A stretch of 64,000 nt of DNA, from the NCBI GenBank assembly GCA_964567685.1, contig CAZMNO010000011.1, positions 1 through 64,000 of the forward strand. The letters run 5' to 3'. The notes below the pieces were generated by a model. That model was not told where the DNA came from, did no database searches, and saw only the letters and a list, made by a program, of their open reading frames with translations. This DNA comes from UBA5972 sp964567685 (GTDB lineage: Bacteria > Pseudomonadota > Alphaproteobacteria > Rhodobacterales > Rhodobacteraceae). Positions within the stretch are counted from its first letter, which is position 1, and each line of letters starts with the position of its first letter. Both the position numbers and the translations under genes were made by a program. Positions 17,537-26,908 of this stretch are shown one piece after another.

Positions 17537-17831
17537 AACCCGAGGTTCAGCGCCTCTAGACAGTCAGAAACTAGTCGGTTGGTTCATCCCCGAAGGCTTC
17601 CCTCGTCTGCAGCGGTGGTCGCGATGGCCAATCCGGTGGCGCTTTTCTGATATTTTATTCCATTCGGGCAGAGCAGGTACGTTCCGCCGGGTCCGTGATC
17701 TGCCCGAGCGCACAGGAGCGGCGACAAGACCCTTCAAACAGTTAAGATCTACCCAATTTCACAGAGTTCTCAACCGGACATCCCGTTTATTCTCCACTCG
17801 ATCTGATCCGCTCCACCAATCCCGTTGGCCC

Positions 17832-19085
17832 TTACCCGGCAATCTCGTGCATCACGGCCAGAAACCGTGCCACTTCGGCCAGGTCGTTATAGTGGCACAT
17901 TGAAACGCGCACGCAGCTGTCCAGCCCCAGCGGGGTGAGGATATTGCCGGAATAGTGATCAGCTTTACGCAAATGCGTGCGGATGCCCTCGTCATTGAGC
18001 CGCTTCACGACATCCACCGAGGGCACGGCCTTGACGACCAGGGCGACAAGCCCCTCGCGGGCTGGATTGTCGGCCCCACCAAGGATAGTCACGCCCTCAA
18101 TTTCAGCAAGCCCGGGCAGGTTTCCGGTTCCGTGGATCATCGCATCCGTCAGGGCTTTTTCCTGCGCGTGAATGGCCTCACCGGCGGCTACGAACTTGGC
18201 GCGCCGATCACCGCTGGCTCCAACTTCCTCGCCCAGCCACTCAAAATAGGTCGCAAGATCGCTGAGTGTCGCATAAGCCCCTGTATCCCGCGTTCCCATT
18301 TCCCAGTTATCCGCAGGGCCGTCGATCAGGCTGTTATGAGGCAGCGCCGTCAGCCGGTCGGATATCCAGGCCAGCCCGTAACCGTGGCGCGAGAAGACCT
18401 TGTAGGGCGAAATCACATATCCATCGATATCATAACTTTCGATGTCGATGCGCCCATGGGCAGCGTGCTGAATGCCATCGACGATGATATAGGCCTCCGG
18501 CGCAACCGCACGGATCGCAGCCGCACATCCGGCCAGATCAACACCCATACCGGTGACCGGAGAGGTATGAAGAATGGTGGCAACAACGGTATCAGGCGTA
18601 ACCGCCGCAGCATATGCCGCGGGCTCGATTGCGCCGGTCGCATCATCATGGGCGATCAGCACATGCTTTTGCCGCGCGATCCCCGCCCAGCGCGCTGCGG
18701 CGCTTCGCGTGGCCGGATGCTCAAGCGTTGAGCCAAGCACAACCCCGCCTTCCGAGGTGCCAAGACAGGCGTTCATGATCAGGCGGAACAACAACTCGGT
18801 CCCGCTTTCCCCGACGAAGAATTGCCCACCCGGCGCGTTCATGAAAACGCCCATATCTTCTTTGGCCTTGGTGATCACCCGCACAAGTTCGTGACTTCCA
18901 TGATTATCACGGCCCTGATTGTCGGGAATCGCTGCATATTGCGCGGACGTTTCAACCACAGACTTGAGCGTCAGCGCACCACCGGCATTCTCAAAAAAGA
19001 TCCGTGGACCCTGCTCGGGGCAATGGTCGATCTGCTCAAATCTGCTGCGGATGCGTTGCAACAGCTCTTCGGTGATTTTCGTCAT
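17832..19085 (-). CDS. Aminotransferase class V-fold PLP enzyme (cysteine desulfurase-like)
   Basis: This 417-residue PLP-dependent enzyme of the class V aminotransferase/cysteine desulfurase family has IFFENAGGALTLKSV at the N-terminus. The cofactor aspartate and histidine lie in VDGIQHAAHG, and the Schiff-base lysine is in VISPYKVFSRHG. I start it at the ATG at 19085 (MTKITEELL), since the upstream extension does not look like protein. There is no iron-sulfur or suf gene next to it, so a dedicated cluster-assembly role is unlikely. Related proteins act as selenocysteine lyases or as enzymes of unknown substrate. It is monocistronic. Confidence 0.8.
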   Translation of the reverse strand: MTKITEELLQRIRSRFEQIDHCPEQGPRIFFENAGGALTLKSVVETSAQYAAIPDNQGRDNHGSHELVRVITKAKEDMGVFMNAPGGQFFVGESGTELLFRLIMNACLGTSEGGVVLGSTLEHPATRSAAARWAGIARQKHVLIAHDDATGAIEPAAYAAAVTPDTVVATILHTSPVTGMGVDLAGCAAAIRAVAPEAYIIVDGIQHAAHGRIDIESYDIDGYVISPYKVFSRHGYGLAWISDRLTALPHNSLIDGPADNWEMGTRDTGAYATLSDLATYFEWLGEEVGASGDRRAKFVAAGEAIHAQEKALTDAMIHGTGNLPGLAEIEGVTILGGADNPAREGLVALVVKAVPSVDVVKRLNDEGIRTHLRKADHYSGNILTPLGLDSCVRVSMCHYNDLAEVARFLAVMHEIAG

Positions 19086-19309
19086 GTGCCATCCGGTAGA
19101 ATCTGCTTTCACTGGCGCCGACGATAGGCAGCAGCTACAGGAATTGCACTGATAAATCCACCGCAACCACCCGGAAAAATCCACCCATTTATCATAGGGT
19201 AAAACCCGTCAACCTTGACCAGATTGGAATGAAGGGCCAGCCCAACTCGCTCGGGCGCAATCGCATCATTTTCGACGCGTGTAATCCAGCGTCTGACTGA
19301 AACAGCACC

Positions 19310-19870
19310 CTAGTGCTTAAATCCGTCAATCCCGACAGAAACAAATGTCGCCGCCAGTGCCGACTTGTTTTTCAGCGTTACACTCACCTGCCCGCCCGGC
19401 AGATCAAAATAGGTCGCGGCATAGTAATCCGGGTGATTAACCGGCTGACCATCTTTCTCGCGGGCAATGTCGCCAAGGCAGGTGCGTATCTCACCAAGAT
19501 ACCGCTCATAAGTTTCCTGTGCTGCCGCATCCTGATACGCAAACTCCCAAGCGCATTGATAGGCGCGCTTGGTAATATCATCCAGTATCACACAATAGAG
19601 CGCACCGGGCAGTGGATGGGTCGTTTGATAACCCCCAAACCGGCCACCGTTCTCGCCCAGAATCCCGGCAAAACCTGTTTCCGACTGATCCACTAAATAG
19701 CGGATATCATGGCATAAATCTCTTTCATCTGCCGAAGATATCTGCCAGATCGCCGACAGAAAGGCACCCGCAAAAGCAATGAACGGCAGACCAAATCGAC
19801 CCCTTGCGTAACCGCGCCATGCTGGCCACAACCTGTGCATCTCCTCAAACGCTTTTCTCAATTTGCGCAT
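19310..19870 (-). CDS. Hypothetical protein with one N-terminal membrane segment
   Basis: This 186-residue protein has a basic N-terminus and one hydrophobic stretch (GLPFIAFAGAFLSAIWQIS, about residues 27-45), followed by a soluble domain with four cysteines. I recognise no family. It lies 36 bp downstream of the glycosyltransferase 39 gene on the same strand and could be its co-transcribed partner, though no shared function is evident. Confidence 0.6.
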   Translation of the reverse strand: MRKLRKAFEEMHRLWPAWRGYARGRFGLPFIAFAGAFLSAIWQISSADERDLCHDIRYLVDQSETGFAGILGENGGRFGGYQTTHPLPGALYCVILDDITKRAYQCAWEFAYQDAAAQETYERYLGEIRTCLGDIAREKDGQPVNHPDYYAATYFDLPGGQVSVTLKNKSALAATFVSVGIDGFKH

Positions 19871-19906
19871 GACGACTTAATAAACTCTTTTCAACTGGTC
19901 GCAAAG

Positions 19907-21439
19907 TCAGTGCCCTTCATTGACCAACCGCACCAGCGAGACGGCCACATAATCCTGCCCGCCACGCTGCAATATCACCGGCGGAAGTAACCGCGCATTT
20001 GGGTCAAGGTCACGGGCCTTATCGAGTAGACGCTGACCGGTTTTTTCCGCTTTTCTGAGCGGTGAAATCGCCATCAGAAGGCCCCTGCCACGGACCTCAG
20101 CATCGCTGAGATAGGTGAAATGATGCGCGCGAATTCCCTTGAAAACCTGCATCGGTTTCCGGCCTTTGAGGGCCGTATCAATATGCGCGGCATCGATCCA
20201 GCCGGTGGTCATCAAAACATCAGTTTCGTCCAACAATCCACGGGCATTCAGGGCTGCCTCAAGCCCGCCATAGTCAAAAAGCGCGTGCGTGTTGTCCCAT
20301 TTCGGCGTTTCCTCAAAGACATATTTGGTAAGGGCACCGGTATTGGCGTGCAGTGCCAGCAGCAGCAGAGGCACCCATAAAAGAACCAAAAGAGCCTTTG
20401 TCCAGATCAGAAACCGCCGTCGCACCGCCTCACCCTTTTCAGCAAGCCAGACGCCCGCCAAGGGCAGGGCGAACAACCAGCCGGGCATTGTCCAATGGGC
20501 AAAGGGTGCTGAGCTGGTCAGGTAGATCACGTTGAAAATCGCCACCGGGCCAATTGCAATCAGCACCAGCAAAAACCGGGGGCCTTCCTGCCAATTCCTG
20601 AGACCTGCCCACAGCCCGGCGACTGCGGCAAGAAGAACAACGGGCAACAGGAACAGGGCCTGTGCGGCGAACATCAGCGCAAAATTGACCAAACCGGTCC
20701 CACCACCGGCTCGCCCGCCATGAAAGGCAAACGAGGCCCAGTCATTGTCAAGATTCCAGAGCACAACCGGCAGCAGCCCGACAAGGCCGATCAGACCGCC
20801 AATCCAGGGCCCCGGCTGATAAAACCAGCGCCGGGCCTGAGGTGTGGCGACCATGTAGATCAGCACGGCCAACGGTATCCACGCCGCCTGATACTTCGAC
20901 CCAAGGGCCAAAGCCAGCGCCAACCCTGCCCAGACCCATAGGCGCAATGGGACCCTGCCATCGCAAGAGGCAATTCGCATCAACGCCAGAACCGCCAGCG
21001 CAGAGGCCAAGTTGAGCGGCCCGTCCGGCACCACGAACACCCCACCTGACAATAAAAAGAAAGGAGAGGCGCAAAAGAGCAGCAGCGTCCACAATCCGGC
21101 GCGCGCACCCGAAACCGCGCGGCCAATTTCATAGATCACATAAGCCGTTCCCGCACCTGCCAACAGGAACGGGGCGCGATAGACCAGCCGGTGTTCAATC
21201 CCCGTCACATCGGCAAAGGCCACCGGCAGCCAGAAACTGATCGGCGGATGATCAAAAAAGCTCAGGCTGTATTCCCGCGCAACGGCAATTGCATAGGCTT
21301 CATCAACACCAAGCGGCAGAACCAGCGCCAGCGCGATCTTCACGACCATCGTGAGCCCGATCAGAAACCAGACCGCGCGCCTGGCATCGCTCTGGGAAAC
21401 CGGTGAATTCTGAACAAGAGGACCTAAGAGAATGTTCAT
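19907..21439 (-). CDS. Glycosyltransferase family 39 (ArnT/PMT-like) membrane protein
   Basis: This 510-residue polytopic protein has 10-12 membrane helices. Family 39 enzymes transfer sugars from a polyprenyl-phosphate donor at the outer face of the inner membrane. The first periplasmic loop carries the catalytic acidic residues (GVDEAYAIAVAREYSLSFF, about residues 43-61), followed by FDHPP. The next gene upstream on the same strand is a GT2-GtrA fusion that could make the polyprenyl-phosphate sugar, 20 bp away, so the pair probably glycosylates lipid A, a polysaccharide or a protein. The acceptor is unknown. Confidence 0.85.
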   Translation of the reverse strand: MNILLGPLVQNSPVSQSDARRAVWFLIGLTMVVKIALALVLPLGVDEAYAIAVAREYSLSFFDHPPISFWLPVAFADVTGIEHRLVYRAPFLLAGAGTAYVIYEIGRAVSGARAGLWTLLLFCASPFFLLSGGVFVVPDGPLNLASALAVLALMRIASCDGRVPLRLWVWAGLALALALGSKYQAAWIPLAVLIYMVATPQARRWFYQPGPWIGGLIGLVGLLPVVLWNLDNDWASFAFHGGRAGGGTGLVNFALMFAAQALFLLPVVLLAAVAGLWAGLRNWQEGPRFLLVLIAIGPVAIFNVIYLTSSAPFAHWTMPGWLFALPLAGVWLAEKGEAVRRRFLIWTKALLVLLWVPLLLLALHANTGALTKYVFEETPKWDNTHALFDYGGLEAALNARGLLDETDVLMTTGWIDAAHIDTALKGRKPMQVFKGIRAHHFTYLSDAEVRGRGLLMAISPLRKAEKTGQRLLDKARDLDPNARLLPPVILQRGGQDYVAVSLVRLVNEGH

Positions 21440-21459
21440 CGCATTCCCTGCCTAGCCGA

Positions 21460-22572
21460 TCAGGCCCGCCACGTCACCAAGGCGCTGGCAACGAAGTTCC
21501 ACAAAGCCCCGATGAAAGCGCCGACAAAACCCGCCAGTGCCCAAAACGGCAGCACCGCAAATACCGCCGTTGCCACCCCGATATTGGCAATCGCCCCGAC
21601 CGAACAGACCCCGTAAAACGAAATCAGCCCGCGCACAAACGCCCGCCCCTTCAGCGACCGGTCCTTATAGGTCAGCGCGTTGTTGAGAATGAAATTCGAG
21701 GTCATGGCAACCAGAACGGCCACGGTCTGTGCTGCCGCGAACTGATCCGGAACAAATCCCAGAACACCGCGCAGCACCAATAGGTGCACCACCAACCCCG
21801 AGAGCCCGACAAGCATGAACAGAATGAACCGGATCGACACCAGCCCGCCGGTCAGGCGCACGGCCAGAAGGCCGAGAAACTCCAGCGTCACCGCGCTGTC
21901 CATCTTGCTCAACCCATGCTGACGTTCGCGAAACACATAGCCGACTTCTTGAATCTTCCAGCGCCCGCCGCTGGCCGACAGCATGTCTGCCAATATCTTG
22001 AACCCCTGTTGCTGCAGGTTCAAAACCACCGCGTTGAAGCTCTCGCGCCGCACCATGAAAAATCCGCTCATCGGATCAGAGGCCGAGATTCTGAGGAGCC
22101 GCCGCGCCAGCGTCGTGGCAAAATCGCTGCCGCGCTTGCGGATCGCCGACAGCCCGGTCCCGGCCGAACCATCCTCAACATTGCGACTGCCGATCACCAG
22201 ATCGAGCTTCGCATCCTTTTGAAGATGCTCAAACATCTTGGGCAACCGGGATTCGTCATGCTGCAGGTCCGCATCCATCACCGCGACTATTGGCGCGACG
22301 CTGGACAGAATGCCCTCGATACAGGCACCAGCCAGCCCGCGCCGCCCGATCCGGTGCACAACCCGTACATTCGGTTTCTCACGGCCAACCGCCCGCACTT
22401 CTTTCGCCGTGCCGTCAGGGCTGTCGTCGTCAACAAACACCACTTCCCAGGCGATGTCCGTCAATGCCGCTTCCAGCAATGTGAACAGCGGGCGGATGTT
22501 CTCGCGCTCGTTATAGGTCGGCACCACAACCGTCAGTTCCGGGATGCGCGTATTCAATTGGTCTGGTGACAC
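21460..22572 (-). CDS. Polyprenyl-phosphate glycosyltransferase (GT2) fused to GtrA domain
   Basis: This 370-residue protein has an N-terminal GT2 domain like dolichyl-phosphate mannose synthase (VVPTYNERENI near residue 16, VFVDDDSPDGT near 45, MDADLQHDE near 97). It is followed by a GtrA-like domain of about four membrane helices from residue 230 to the end. It is expected to load a sugar on undecaprenyl phosphate and help flip it. It is the first gene of the pair with the GT39 transferase. Fusions of this domain order are common in alphaproteobacteria. Confidence 0.9.
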   Translation of the reverse strand: MSPDQLNTRIPELTVVVPTYNERENIRPLFTLLEAALTDIAWEVVFVDDDSPDGTAKEVRAVGREKPNVRVVHRIGRRGLAGACIEGILSSVAPIVAVMDADLQHDESRLPKMFEHLQKDAKLDLVIGSRNVEDGSAGTGLSAIRKRGSDFATTLARRLLRISASDPMSGFFMVRRESFNAVVLNLQQQGFKILADMLSASGGRWKIQEVGYVFRERQHGLSKMDSAVTLEFLGLLAVRLTGGLVSIRFILFMLVGLSGLVVHLLVLRGVLGFVPDQFAAAQTVAVLVAMTSNFILNNALTYKDRSLKGRAFVRGLISFYGVCSVGAIANIGVATAVFAVLPFWALAGFVGAFIGALWNFVASALVTWRA

Positions 22573-22666
22573 GTTCTGCCCGTAATCGCTGGTTCAAACT
22601 CGGCCTCAAATCCATGATATCCGCCCGCTTGGCAAGGAAATTCTGGCAGATGCGCCGATTACCGCT

Positions 22667-22700
22667 CTTCTTCTTTTTGCCAAATATCCTCGCCGAAGGC
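22667..22700 (-). repeat. 34-bp 3'-end element, copy B
   Basis: On the minus strand it reads GCC-TTC-GGC, GAGGATATTT, then AAAAAGAAGAAG, aligning without gaps to copies A (919-952) and C (38816-38849). It lies 46 bp beyond the stop of the minus-strand deaminase gene ending at 22747. Confidence 0.7.
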
Positions 22701-22746
22701 ATTCTGTCTCTGTCAAGTGGGTAACCTTGAGATGGCATATACCGAC

Positions 22747-24084
22747 CTAGGCCATCAGCCCGGCCGCCAGTTGTCCCTGTCGACTGACCACTCTCTCCAG
22801 ATCTAGGCTGACAAGCTCAAAATCACGCACGACCTCGCGCCCTTCCACCAGAAGATGCCGCACCCGTTGTGGGGCACAGAACACCAGAGCGGCAATTGGA
22901 TCCCACGCCCCGGCATTACTGATCCCGGACATGTCCCAGATCGCGATATCCGCACGCATACCCGGCACCAGCGCACCACAATCCGGCCGACCCAGCACTC
23001 TGGCCCCGCCAAGGGTGGCGATTTCCAGCATTTCGCGTGCCGACATCGCATCGGCGCCGTTTGCCACGCGCTGCAGCAACATCCCCTGCCGTGCCTCGCT
23101 GATCAGATCACCGCTGTCATTGCTGGCTGAACCGTCCACACCCAGCCCGACTTTCACCCCCCGATCCCGCATTGCCCTGACCGGCGCGATGCCCGAGCCA
23201 AGGCGGCAATTGGAACAGGGGCAATGGGCAACACCTGTACCTGTGCGCTGAAACAGGTCGATCTCTTCTGCATTCAGCTTCACGCAATGGGCGTGCCAAA
23301 CGTCATCGCCCGTCCAGCCAAGATCCTCGGCATATTGCCCGGGACGGCAGCCGAATTTTTCCAGACTATAGGCGATATCCTCGTCGTTTTCCGCCAGATG
23401 CGTATGCAGCATCACGCCTTTGTCCCGCGCCAGAAGGGCGGAATCGCGCATCAGTTCTCGGCTGACGGAAAAGGGTGAACAGGGGGCAATCCCGACACGG
23501 GTCATCGCCCCATCGCTGGCATCGTGAAACGCATCGATGACGCGAATGCAGTCTTCCAGAATATCCGCCTCGCGTTCAACCAGACTGTCCGGCGGCAAGC
23601 CGCCGTCGCTTTCGCCAATGCTCATCGCCCCGCGGGTTGCATGAAACCTGAGCCCGATGGATTTCGCCGCCTCGATCGTGTCTTCAAGACGCACGCCATT
23701 GGGGTAAAGATACAAGTGATCCGAGGACATCGTACAACCCGACAATGCCAGCTCCGCCAGCCCGATCTGGGCTGAAACATACATCTCCTCAGGCCCCATC
23801 CGCGCCCAGATCGGATAAAGCGTCTGCAGCCAGCCGAACAGCAGCGCGTCCTGCCCGCCGGGAACGGCACGGGTCAGGGTCTGGTAGAGATGATGATGGG
23901 TATTGACGAGACCCGGCGTGACAACACAACCCGCCGCCTCGATCACATGATCCGCCGGGCCGAGCGAAGAACCGGTGGCGGCGATAACGCCATCCCTGAT
24001 CAGGATATCCGAACCCTGAATTTCACGTCTTGTGGCATCCATGGTGACCAGAATATCAGCGTTCCGGATAAGGGTGGTCGGCAT
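22747..24084 (-). CDS. 8-oxoguanine deaminase (amidohydrolase family)
   Basis: This 445-residue amidohydrolase of the AtzB/TrzN/8-oxoguanine deaminase group converts 8-oxoguanine to urate and ammonia. The metal-site motif NTHHHLYQTL lies near residue 61. The family-specific SGCTMSSDHLYLYPNG is near 115-130, a metal histidine is in HTHLAEND, and the catalytic aspartate is in VGLGVDGSASND near residue 320. It is monocistronic. A perfect 14-bp palindrome lies about 50 bp upstream of the start. Confidence 0.85.
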   Translation of the reverse strand: MPTTLIRNADILVTMDATRREIQGSDILIRDGVIAATGSSLGPADHVIEAAGCVVTPGLVNTHHHLYQTLTRAVPGGQDALLFGWLQTLYPIWARMGPEEMYVSAQIGLAELALSGCTMSSDHLYLYPNGVRLEDTIEAAKSIGLRFHATRGAMSIGESDGGLPPDSLVEREADILEDCIRVIDAFHDASDGAMTRVGIAPCSPFSVSRELMRDSALLARDKGVMLHTHLAENDEDIAYSLEKFGCRPGQYAEDLGWTGDDVWHAHCVKLNAEEIDLFQRTGTGVAHCPCSNCRLGSGIAPVRAMRDRGVKVGLGVDGSASNDSGDLISEARQGMLLQRVANGADAMSAREMLEIATLGGARVLGRPDCGALVPGMRADIAIWDMSGISNAGAWDPIAALVFCAPQRVRHLLVEGREVVRDFELVSLDLERVVSRQGQLAAGLMA

Positions 24085-24133
24085 TGGCAGGCCCTTTCAT
24101 GCGCGAGACTTCACGCCAGATTACTGATTTGCA

Positions 24134-24147
24134 GTTGCCGCGGCAAC
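24134..24147. promoter_or_regulatory. Perfect palindrome upstream of 8-oxoguanine deaminase
   Basis: GTTGCCGCGGCAAC is a perfect 14-bp palindrome centred 56 bp upstream of the deaminase ATG. It is placed like an operator; the factor is unknown. Confidence 0.35.
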
Positions 24148-24339
24148 GCCGGGAAATGGCCTGAGTGGCTGGTTAGCCCAGCAGAGGTAAATATTGAGTA
24201 TTTTGAAACAATGATGCCGGGTGGGAGGCTTGTTGAAATGCCTGGGTGAAGCGATCTTTATCAAAAAGCCGTGAAATTGGTCCCCAGCCCCATTTCCCTG
24301 CTAATGTGCAGGGATCAATTCGTGAACAGGAGATTTCCA

Positions 24340-24675
24340 ATGGATCGCAGACAGTTTTTGCAAGTTTCACTGACCTTCGGCGCCGCGCTGACCCTTGCCA
24401 CTTCAAATCAGGCAAGAGCGGCAACTACGCACAAGGTCAAGATTCGTGGGTTCAAGTTTTCGCCCAGAAAACTGGAGGTTGCGGTCGGCGACAGTATCGA
24501 ATTTGAAAACCGCGACTCCGCTGCCCATACCGCCACCGCCACTGACAACTCCTGGGATACGGGCACGCTCGGGTTTGGCGAAAAGGCAACCATACCGGTG
24601 ACCGACGGCATGAAAACCAGTTATTTCTGCCGATTTCATGCCGCAATGAAGGGCAGTTTGGTCGTGTCAGGATAA
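24340..24675 (+). CDS. Periplasmic cupredoxin (blue copper protein), Tat-exported
   Basis: This 111-residue cupredoxin opens with a twin-arginine-type signal (MDRRQFLQVSLTFG) and a cleavage region near NQARA. The copper ligands are visible: His in SAAHTATA, then Cys, His and Met in YFCRFHAAMKG, the type 1 set of plastocyanin/amicyanin-like proteins. I start it at ATG 24340, where AGGAG lies seven bases upstream; the frame stays open further 5' but with no signal of its own. The 3' end overlaps the convergent SRAP gene by 9 bp. Confidence 0.88.
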   Translation: MDRRQFLQVSLTFGAALTLATSNQARAATTHKVKIRGFKFSPRKLEVAVGDSIEFENRDSAAHTATATDNSWDTGTLGFGEKATIPVTDGMKTSYFCRFHAAMKGSLVVSG

Positions 24676-25332
24676 CGGCTCAATCAGGTCAGCCCCCTCA
24701 ACGCGGTTCGAATTTACTTTCCTGTCAACCCGATGGAATTCAAGCATATCTTCTTCAGCTGGTTTCATCAGCGTGGCAGCCCCCTTTCCTTCTTCCCCCA
24801 GCCACAGCGCAGTGTTTCCGGGCGTAATGATAACCGGCATCCGGTGGTGGATCGAAGACAGCGCCTCATTGGCGCTGGTGGTGACGATGGCGCAGGTCTG
24901 CAGGGTTTCACCCCCCGTGGCGGTCCAGTCCTGCCAGATACCGGCAAGCGCCAGCACGTCAGTGCGGGCCGGATGGATGTACCAGGGCAATCGCGTACCG
25001 TCTTCGGTTTTTGTCCATTCGTAAAATCCCGATGCCGGGATCAGGCAACGCCGCTCACGACAGGCAGCGCGAAAGGCCGGTTTTTCCGCAATCGTTTCAG
25101 CCCGCGCATTGATCAAGAGCGGCCCCTCGCGGTCGCTTTTGGCCCAGTGCGGCAGAAACCCCCAGCGCATCGGTATGAGGTACCGCCCCTCCTCGGTCGT
25201 AACGACGGTGGTTATTTTCTGCGTCGGGCAGATATTGTAGCGCGGCGTCGGCATCAACTCGGCAGCCACGGTTGCATCGAATAACTGGGCCATCGCCTCG
25301 TCAGGCAGCATCAGGGCAAATCGTCCGCACAT
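24667..25332 (-). CDS. SOS response-associated protein YedK (SRAP/HMCES family)
   Basis: This 221-residue SRAP protein forms a protective thiazolidine crosslink with abasic sites in single-stranded DNA. The start is set at 25332 so that the catalytic cysteine becomes residue 2 (MCGRFAL), as required after methionine removal. Conserved NARAET, LIPASGFYEW and HHRMPVI follow. It is divergent from selO. No LexA box is recognised upstream. Confidence 0.93.
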   Translation of the reverse strand: MCGRFALMLPDEAMAQLFDATVAAELMPTPRYNICPTQKITTVVTTEEGRYLIPMRWGFLPHWAKSDREGPLLINARAETIAEKPAFRAACRERRCLIPASGFYEWTKTEDGTRLPWYIHPARTDVLALAGIWQDWTATGGETLQTCAIVTTSANEALSSIHHRMPVIITPGNTALWLGEEGKGAATLMKPAEEDMLEFHRVDRKVNSNRVEGADLIEPLS

Positions 25333-25441
25333 AGCGGCAGGATTGCCGATTTGACGGGGCTTGTCCAATGGGTTGCCTCTTTCAAATGCTCTAGCGAGTG
25401 TTTAGTTTTCACCCTGACAGGACATTGCCAAAGCCAGCCCG

Positions 25442-26899
25442 ATGCCATTTTCGTTTCAAAACACCTATGCCCGCCTGCCCGAGCACTTTTTTGTGCGCCA
25501 GCCAGCGGCAGCCAAACCAGAAGCAAATATAGTTAAGATAAATCATGGCCTTGCCAAAGCTCTTGGGGTGAACGGGGCCGATCTGGAAACACGGCAAAGT
25601 GCTGAAATCCTGAGCGCAACCCGGATCGCACAAGGCTCCGAACCGCTTGCAATGGCCTATGCCGGGCACCAGTTCGGCAATTGGGTGCCGCAACTGGGCG
25701 ACGGGCGCGCGGTATTGCTGGGCGAGGTGGTGGCGCGTGACGGGATGCGGTTTGACATCCACCTCAAAGGATCTGGCCTCACGCCGTTTTCCCGCGGTGG
25801 CGATGGCAAGGCCGTTCTGGGGGCAGCGATCAGGGAATATATCGTCAGCGAGGCGATGGCGGCTCTCGGTATCCCGACCACACGCGCATTGGCGGTTGTG
25901 AGCACGGGTGAAACTGTTCTGCGCGACACCGCTCTGCCCGGGGCTGTGCTGACACGGGTCGCGCAAAGCCATGTGCGGGTCGGCACCTTTCAGTATTTTT
26001 TCGCCCGTCAGGATATCGACGCGCTGCAGCGTCTCACGGATTACGTGATCCATCGCCATTACCCCGAGGCGGCCAAGGCTGAGATACCGGCACTTGCACT
26101 TTTGCAGGCTGTTCTGACCCGGCAGGCAGAGCTGATCGCCAGTTGGATGCAGGTCGGGTTCATTCACGGCGTGATGAACACCGACAACATGTCCATCGCC
26201 GGGGAAACCATCGATTACGGCCCTTGCGCATTCATGGATGAATACCATCCGGCGAAAGTGTTCAGCTCGATCGATCAGCAGGGGCGTTATGCTTATGGCA
26301 ACCAGCCGAATATCGCCCATTGGAATCTGGCACAATTTGCCCAGTGCCTGCTGCCGCTCATTCCACTTGAGCCTGACGCGGCGGCCAAAGAGGCTCAGGC
26401 CGTGATCGACCGCTTCCCGGCGGAATTCAACGCAGCCCATAACAAAAGGATCGCTGCGAAAATCGGGCTGGATCGGATATCGGGCGATGACACTCCGATA
26501 TTCACCGAACTTTTTGAGTTGATGGCGGCTGATACGGTTGATTTCACACTGTTTTTCACTGCATTGACCAATGATCTGGCCACATCCGATGGTAGCGAAA
26601 CCATGGCAATGTTTCAAAACCCCACAGCATTTTCAGACTGGCGCAGCCGCTGGCTGGAACGACTCGGCGATGATAAGGAAAAGGCGATTGCCCTGATGCG
26701 GGCGGCAAATCCGGTTTACATTGCGCGGAACCACCGTGTCGAGCAGGCAATATCTGCTGCCTATCAGGGGAATTTCGAGCCGTTTGAAACCCTTCTCAAG
26801 GTACTCGCGCACCCCTTCATCGCCGATCCTTCAACAGAGGATTATCAGGCCGCCCCGCGCCCTGATGAAATCGTGCACGAAACCTTCTGCGGCACCTGA
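25442..26899 (+). CDS. selO: Protein adenylyltransferase SelO (YdiU/UPF0061 family)
   Basis: This 485-residue pseudokinase-fold enzyme transfers AMP to protein hydroxyl groups and is linked to redox stress. Family signatures are AMAYAGHQFGNWVPQLGDGRA near residues 69-89 (HQFG and LGDGRA the key parts), KGSGLTPFSRGGDGKAVL near 109-126, and FIHGVMNTDNMSI near 240-252, which holds the metal-binding Asn and Asp. The C-terminus lacks the selenocysteine/cysteine tail of eukaryotic SelO, although it ends with CGT. It is monocistronic. Confidence 0.92.
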   Translation: MPFSFQNTYARLPEHFFVRQPAAAKPEANIVKINHGLAKALGVNGADLETRQSAEILSATRIAQGSEPLAMAYAGHQFGNWVPQLGDGRAVLLGEVVARDGMRFDIHLKGSGLTPFSRGGDGKAVLGAAIREYIVSEAMAALGIPTTRALAVVSTGETVLRDTALPGAVLTRVAQSHVRVGTFQYFFARQDIDALQRLTDYVIHRHYPEAAKAEIPALALLQAVLTRQAELIASWMQVGFIHGVMNTDNMSIAGETIDYGPCAFMDEYHPAKVFSSIDQQGRYAYGNQPNIAHWNLAQFAQCLLPLIPLEPDAAAKEAQAVIDRFPAEFNAAHNKRIAAKIGLDRISGDDTPIFTELFELMAADTVDFTLFFTALTNDLATSDGSETMAMFQNPTAFSDWRSRWLERLGDDKEKAIALMRAANPVYIARNHRVEQAISAAYQGNFEPFETLLKVLAHPFIADPSTEDYQAAPRPDEIVHETFCGT

Positions 26900-26908
26900 A
26901 TGCCCTGT

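Noticed and set aside
16629..17831. Prophage or integrative element at tRNA-Gly
   Set aside because: No integrase, phage genes or repeat of the tRNA 3' end can be seen; kept only as a remnant hypothesis.
17409..17903. 164-codon plus-strand frame in the gene-poor region and into the PLP enzyme
   Set aside because: It overlaps the convergent PLP enzyme 3' end, has no family-like features and reads as random composition.
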